This document shows, one piece after another, positions 61,178 to 64,000 of a stretch of 64,000 bases of DNA. Numbering within the stretch: the stretch's first letter is position 1; every line of letters starts with the position of its first letter. The translations under genes and the position numbers were made by a program. The notes under the pieces were generated by a model. That model was not told the DNA's origin, did no database searches, and was given only the letters and a program-made list of their open reading frames with translations. The DNA is from Echinometra lucunter. Taxonomy: Eukaryota; Echinodermata; Echinoidea; Camarodonta; Echinometridae. The stretch lies in NCBI GenBank assembly GCA_029962745.1, contig CM057159.1, positions 27,116,811-27,180,810 of the forward strand, given 5' to 3'.

Positions 61178-61639
61178 AATGTAGTGCTCCCTAGAGGGGA
61201 GGGTGCAGGGAGGGGGGAGTTTCCCCCCTCCCGCGCGAAGCGCGGAAGCTCCGCATAGCCAAAAATTTCCCGGTAATTAAGTCTAGAATCAGTGGTGTAG
61301 CTAGGATTTCATTTTAGGACGATAGTGCAAAGCGCGCTCCCTAGGCATGCTAGGGGGAGGGTGCAGGGATGGTGATTTTCCCTTCCCGCGCGAAGCGCGG
61401 AAGCTCTGACGTTTCTTTGAATAATAATTGTTTGTTGACTGTTCCTGGCCTCTTACATTTTCTGCCTTTTATCGGTGGGGGGGGGGGGGGAAGCCGAAAA
61501 TTTCCCGGTATCTGAGTCTAAGCCTTTAGCAGGTGGGGCCCAGGGTTCTGACTTAGGGCCCCTGATGGGGGTCTACAGGGAAAGCCACTGCGGGGGTCCA
61601 GGGAGTGTAGCACCCGGAAACTCCGGGGTTTGGGTACTA

Positions 61640-61912
61640 AATTTTTCCTCATTTCTTTTGTTTCCCTTTGCTTTTTTCTTTTCCCCCTTTCCCTCTTTTC
61701 CCTCTCTCTCTTCTTCTTTCTCCCCTTTTTCCCTTTTTCTTTCCCGTTCTCCTTCTTCCTTCCCTTTCTCCTTCTTTCTTTCCCTTTCTCCTTCTTTCTT
61801 TCCCTTTCTCCTTCTTTCTTTTCCTTTCTTCTTCTTTCTTTTCCTTTCTTCTTCTTCCTTTCCCTTTCTCCCTTCCTTTTTCTTCCTTTCTCTCCCTTTC
61901 ATTTTTTCCCGG
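61640..61912 (+). repeat. Pyrimidine tract, TTTCCCTTTCTCCTTC units
   Basis: About 270 bp of nearly pure C/T with a 24-bp-like period. Ser/Phe- or Lys/Glu-rich open frames across it are artefacts. Confidence 0.85.
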
Positions 61913-61999
61913 TGATGTGGTGGATTTTCCCGCTGAAATCCTTCAGGGGGGGCACTCTGCCCCCCCTGCCCCCCCGGCTGTTACGCCACTGTGACTCCC

Positions 62000-62579
62000 C
62001 TGTCCACTGTAGCTACATGCACGAACATGGCGTAAATTTGCTCACCCACCGCGCTGCACGCCTGGTCAGCCTGTTTCAAGGGGGGAGACAGAGAGAGAGA
62101 GAGAGAGCGAGAGGGAGGGAGTGATTCGCTGTTGACAGACGTAACACAGCCCTGAATAATTTGAATTGGTCTGATGTGATTGTGAAGGGTGAAAAGTGAG
62201 CATGTGTTAACTCTGTGCTCTAAGATAAAACCGCTTGGACGAATCAAACATTATTTATGGAGAACTAACTCTCAGCATAACTTATTTGATCAGAATGAGT
62301 CTCGAATTTTCAATGGAAAAAAAAATACAAAAAGGAAAAAAAAAAAAATCAGGGAATTCCAGTTCTGATGTGTCTGGTTATTTCCCAGCCATTCGCAGAT
62401 CAATAAAAGTTCTCACACTTTGCCTGTATGGAAATTTTATACCTGGGTAGCTCGAGCAAACAGAGCATTAATGGCAAGTCTGTAATCGGACAAGTTATTA
62501 CTAGGCCTTGCCTATTTAATTTTGGATTGGAGAAAAAGAGGAAAAGAGGCAGAATAAGATTCATCTGATTGGTGATTTC
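62000..62579. other. Gene-free stretch
   Basis: A short (GA)n run near 62092-62107, otherwise nothing recognised. Confidence 0.45.
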
Positions 62580-62628
62580 ATAAGAAAAAGGTCTTTTTTC
62601 CACAATCAAGAAAAAGAATATGTACCTT
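62580..62628 (-). repeat. Inverted repeat left of Penelope-like element
   Basis: Nearly identical, in reverse complement, to 63751-63798. It is followed within a few bases by the truncated RT frame. Confidence 0.8.
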
Positions 62629-62635
62629 TTAGTGA

Positions 62636-63772
62636 GTACTTTCGCCTATCATAGCGAATTTCTTCATGGAAGATCTAGAGCAACAAGCTGTTACTATAGC
62701 CCCATTAGAAGCCAAACCAAAACTCTGGAAGCAATATGTAGATGATATTCTCGAGATTGTCAAGGAAGATCAGATTGATAATCTAACCCAACATCTCAAC
62801 GAAGTAGATGAAACGGGAAGCATCAAATTCACGTATGAAAAAGAGCAAGACAATACCATTTCTTTCCTCGACACACTAATAGTTAGGAAAAACAGTGGAG
62901 CTGTTAAACTACTGGTATTTCGAAAACAGACACATACAGACCAGTATCTGAATTTCAACTCACATCACCCTCTTCAGCAGAAACTGGGTATCATCCATAC
63001 TCTGTTCAACCGTGCAAAGTCCACTGTCACAGAGGAAGATGATGTTAAAACAGAGCTCAAACATGTCACCATGGCTCTTAAGAAGTGCGGATACCCCCCT
63101 TGGAGTTTCAAGAAAGTCAATCAAAAAATGTCTACCAAATCAAAACCAAAAAAAGACAAAGATCCACAGAGGAAAAAGGGACTTGTAGTTCTCCCCTACA
63201 TCAGAGGAACAACTGAAGCTCTTCAACAGGTTTTCAAGGAGTATGATGTCGCTGCTGCTGTTAAACCTCACAAAACCATCAGAAGCCTGCTTGTCCACCC
63301 AAAAGATAAACGAAGAGTTGATGACACAGCAGGAGTTGTGTATGAAATTCCCTGCAAAGACTGCGCAGCAACATACATTGGGGAGACAGGTAGACAATTC
63401 GGAACAAGAAGAGATGAGCACAAAGAGGAAGTAAAAAACATTAGTCAAATCCCCTTCACTCGAGCTAGGAAACCATCGGCGGACAACATCATTCATAAAT
63501 CAGCCATTGGAGATCATGTTGCTACCAATAATCACTCCATCCAATGGGACAAGAGCCGTATTCTTGCCAGAGAAGATCATCGCCCATCAAGATGGATACG
63601 GGAGGCAATACACATCAGAAAAACTCCCAACACCATGAACAGAGACTCGGGCCAATATTTTCTCTCACATGTATATGATACCATTCTCTCACGATCAGCG
63701 TCATACTGCCATCTACGACATAGTCTGAAGAAGCCCCCAGTCATACATACAGGTACATATCCTTTTTCTTGA
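62636..63772 (+). CDS. Penelope-like element RT (partial) + GIY-YIG endonuclease
   Basis: 5'-truncated but otherwise uninterrupted frame. It opens in RT motif B with LSPIIANFFMEDLEQ (first ATG at 62666) and continues with the catalytic YVDD (residues 24-27 from that ATG) and TISFLDTLIVRK. After a basic linker (about 157-172) comes the GIY-YIG nuclease: VYEIPCKDCAATYIGETGR (about 225-243), DEHK, and a downstream REAIHIRK with the conserved Glu. This pairing defines Penelope-like elements, whose nuclease cleaves target DNA for primed reverse transcription. The upstream RT motifs, including the first catalytic Asp, are missing, so this copy cannot be autonomous. Its last codons lie inside the right inverted repeat. 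Confidence 0.92.
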   Translation, partial: VLSPIIANFFMEDLEQQAVTIAPLEAKPKLWKQYVDDILEIVKEDQIDNLTQHLNEVDETGSIKFTYEKEQDNTISFLDTLIVRKNSGAVKLLVFRKQTHTDQYLNFNSHHPLQQKLGIIHTLFNRAKSTVTEEDDVKTELKHVTMALKKCGYPPWSFKKVNQKMSTKSKPKKDKDPQRKKGLVVLPYIRGTTEALQQVFKEYDVAAAVKPHKTIRSLLVHPKDKRRVDDTAGVVYEIPCKDCAATYIGETGRQFGTRRDEHKEEVKNISQIPFTRARKPSADNIIHKSAIGDHVATNNHSIQWDKSRILAREDHRPSRWIREAIHIRKTPNTMNRDSGQYFLSHVYDTILSRSASYCHLRHSLKKPPVIHTGTYPFS

Positions 63773-63798
63773 TTGTGGAAAAAAGAACTTTTTCTTAG
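63751..63798 (+). repeat. Inverted repeat right of Penelope-like element
   Basis: Reverse-complement partner of 62580-62628. It overlaps the last seven codons and the stop. Confidence 0.8.
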
Positions 63799-64000
63799 GA
63801 AAAGAGGCAGATTGACAACAACTAGCGGGGTCTGGGAGGGCGTAAGAATCAATCCTGGCCAAGAGTTTCAAAACAAAATGATGTAGAGTCAGAATGTCTG
63901 GCATCTTGTCCTTATCTCTGAAGTTATTTTATAAACAATCACAAGCGTGTGGGAAGGTGATTTTGGTGACTGCATGCAGGGTGTGAAAGTCTGTTGACCC
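63799..64000. other. No feature recognised
   Basis: The window edge. Possibly 3' UTR of the Penelope-like element. Confidence 0.4.

Larger units (their letters stand above)
60576..61991. mobile_element. Non-autonomous hAT element, 1.4 kb, perfect TSD
   Basis: Ends CAGGGGCGTAACAG / CTGTTACGCCACTG with a perfect 8-bp target duplication TGACTCCC at 60568-60575 and 61992-61999. The interior is a mosaic: a nested element at 60695-61177, TTTCCCGGTA blocks at about 60624, 61265 and 61501, two GCGCGAAGCGCGGAAGCTC blocks and a pyrimidine tract. No transposase. Confidence 0.85.

Noticed and set aside
61475..62124. Ser/Phe-rich and Lys/Glu-rich open frames
   Set aside because: They are translations of the pyrimidine tract on both strands.

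Overview
This is eukaryotic, repeat-saturated genomic DNA from a metazoan. A marine invertebrate deuterostome, most plausibly a sea urchin, fits best. The grounds are the tRNA-derived SINE with an (AAT)n tail, CR1/Jockey-like and Tx1/L1-like non-LTR retrotransposons, a Penelope-like element, a PIF/Harbinger transposon with introns, many non-autonomous DNA transposons, AT-rich intergenic sequence and a two-exon piece of a histamine N-methyltransferase-like (HNMT-like) gene. The species call is inference. There are no bacterial operons, CRISPR arrays or rRNA genes.

Layout. 1-3.7 kb: repeat-derived DNA with short-motif clusters and a diverged direct repeat. 4.0-7.6 kb: a decayed CR1/Jockey-like LINE on the + strand. 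7.16-55.85 kb: three copies (A, B, C) of a segment of about 13-14 kb, separated by two 500-N gaps (19776-20275 and 41820-42319) that sit at the copy boundaries. Each copy holds, in order: a decayed non-LTR RT fragment (lost in gap 2 for C); minus-strand exon 2 of the HNMT-like gene; a 0.96-kb ACGTC-rich TIR element; a 1.64-kb TIR element with GCGA-repeat islands; a fold-back MITE; minus-strand exon 1; a hAT MITE; an L1-like 3' fragment split by a 770-bp MITE; and a plus-strand pseudo-exon 1 split upstream by a CCGG-flanked MITE. In B and C there follow a second exon-1 block, a SINE and an AAT microsatellite. In B the last MITE is interrupted by a 6.1-kb PIF/Harbinger transposon (35671-41811) that carries a MADF/BESS-like DNA-binding gene and a DDE transposase gene. 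55.85-64 kb: non-duplicated DNA with several MITEs, a 1.4-kb hAT element with a perfect 8-bp target-site duplication, a pyrimidine tract, and a 5'-truncated Penelope-like element encoding the end of an RT plus a GIY-YIG endonuclease.

The only host-gene signal is the HNMT-like one: exon 1 (72 codons plus one base) appears five times on the minus strand (four intact) and exon 2 (109 aa) three times (one intact). Exon phase and the split SAM-binding motif agree. No exon 3 or later exon was found. The A/B/C copies differ largely by single-base indels, so the array may be partly an assembly product (haplotypes or unpolished long reads) as well as a true segmental duplication.
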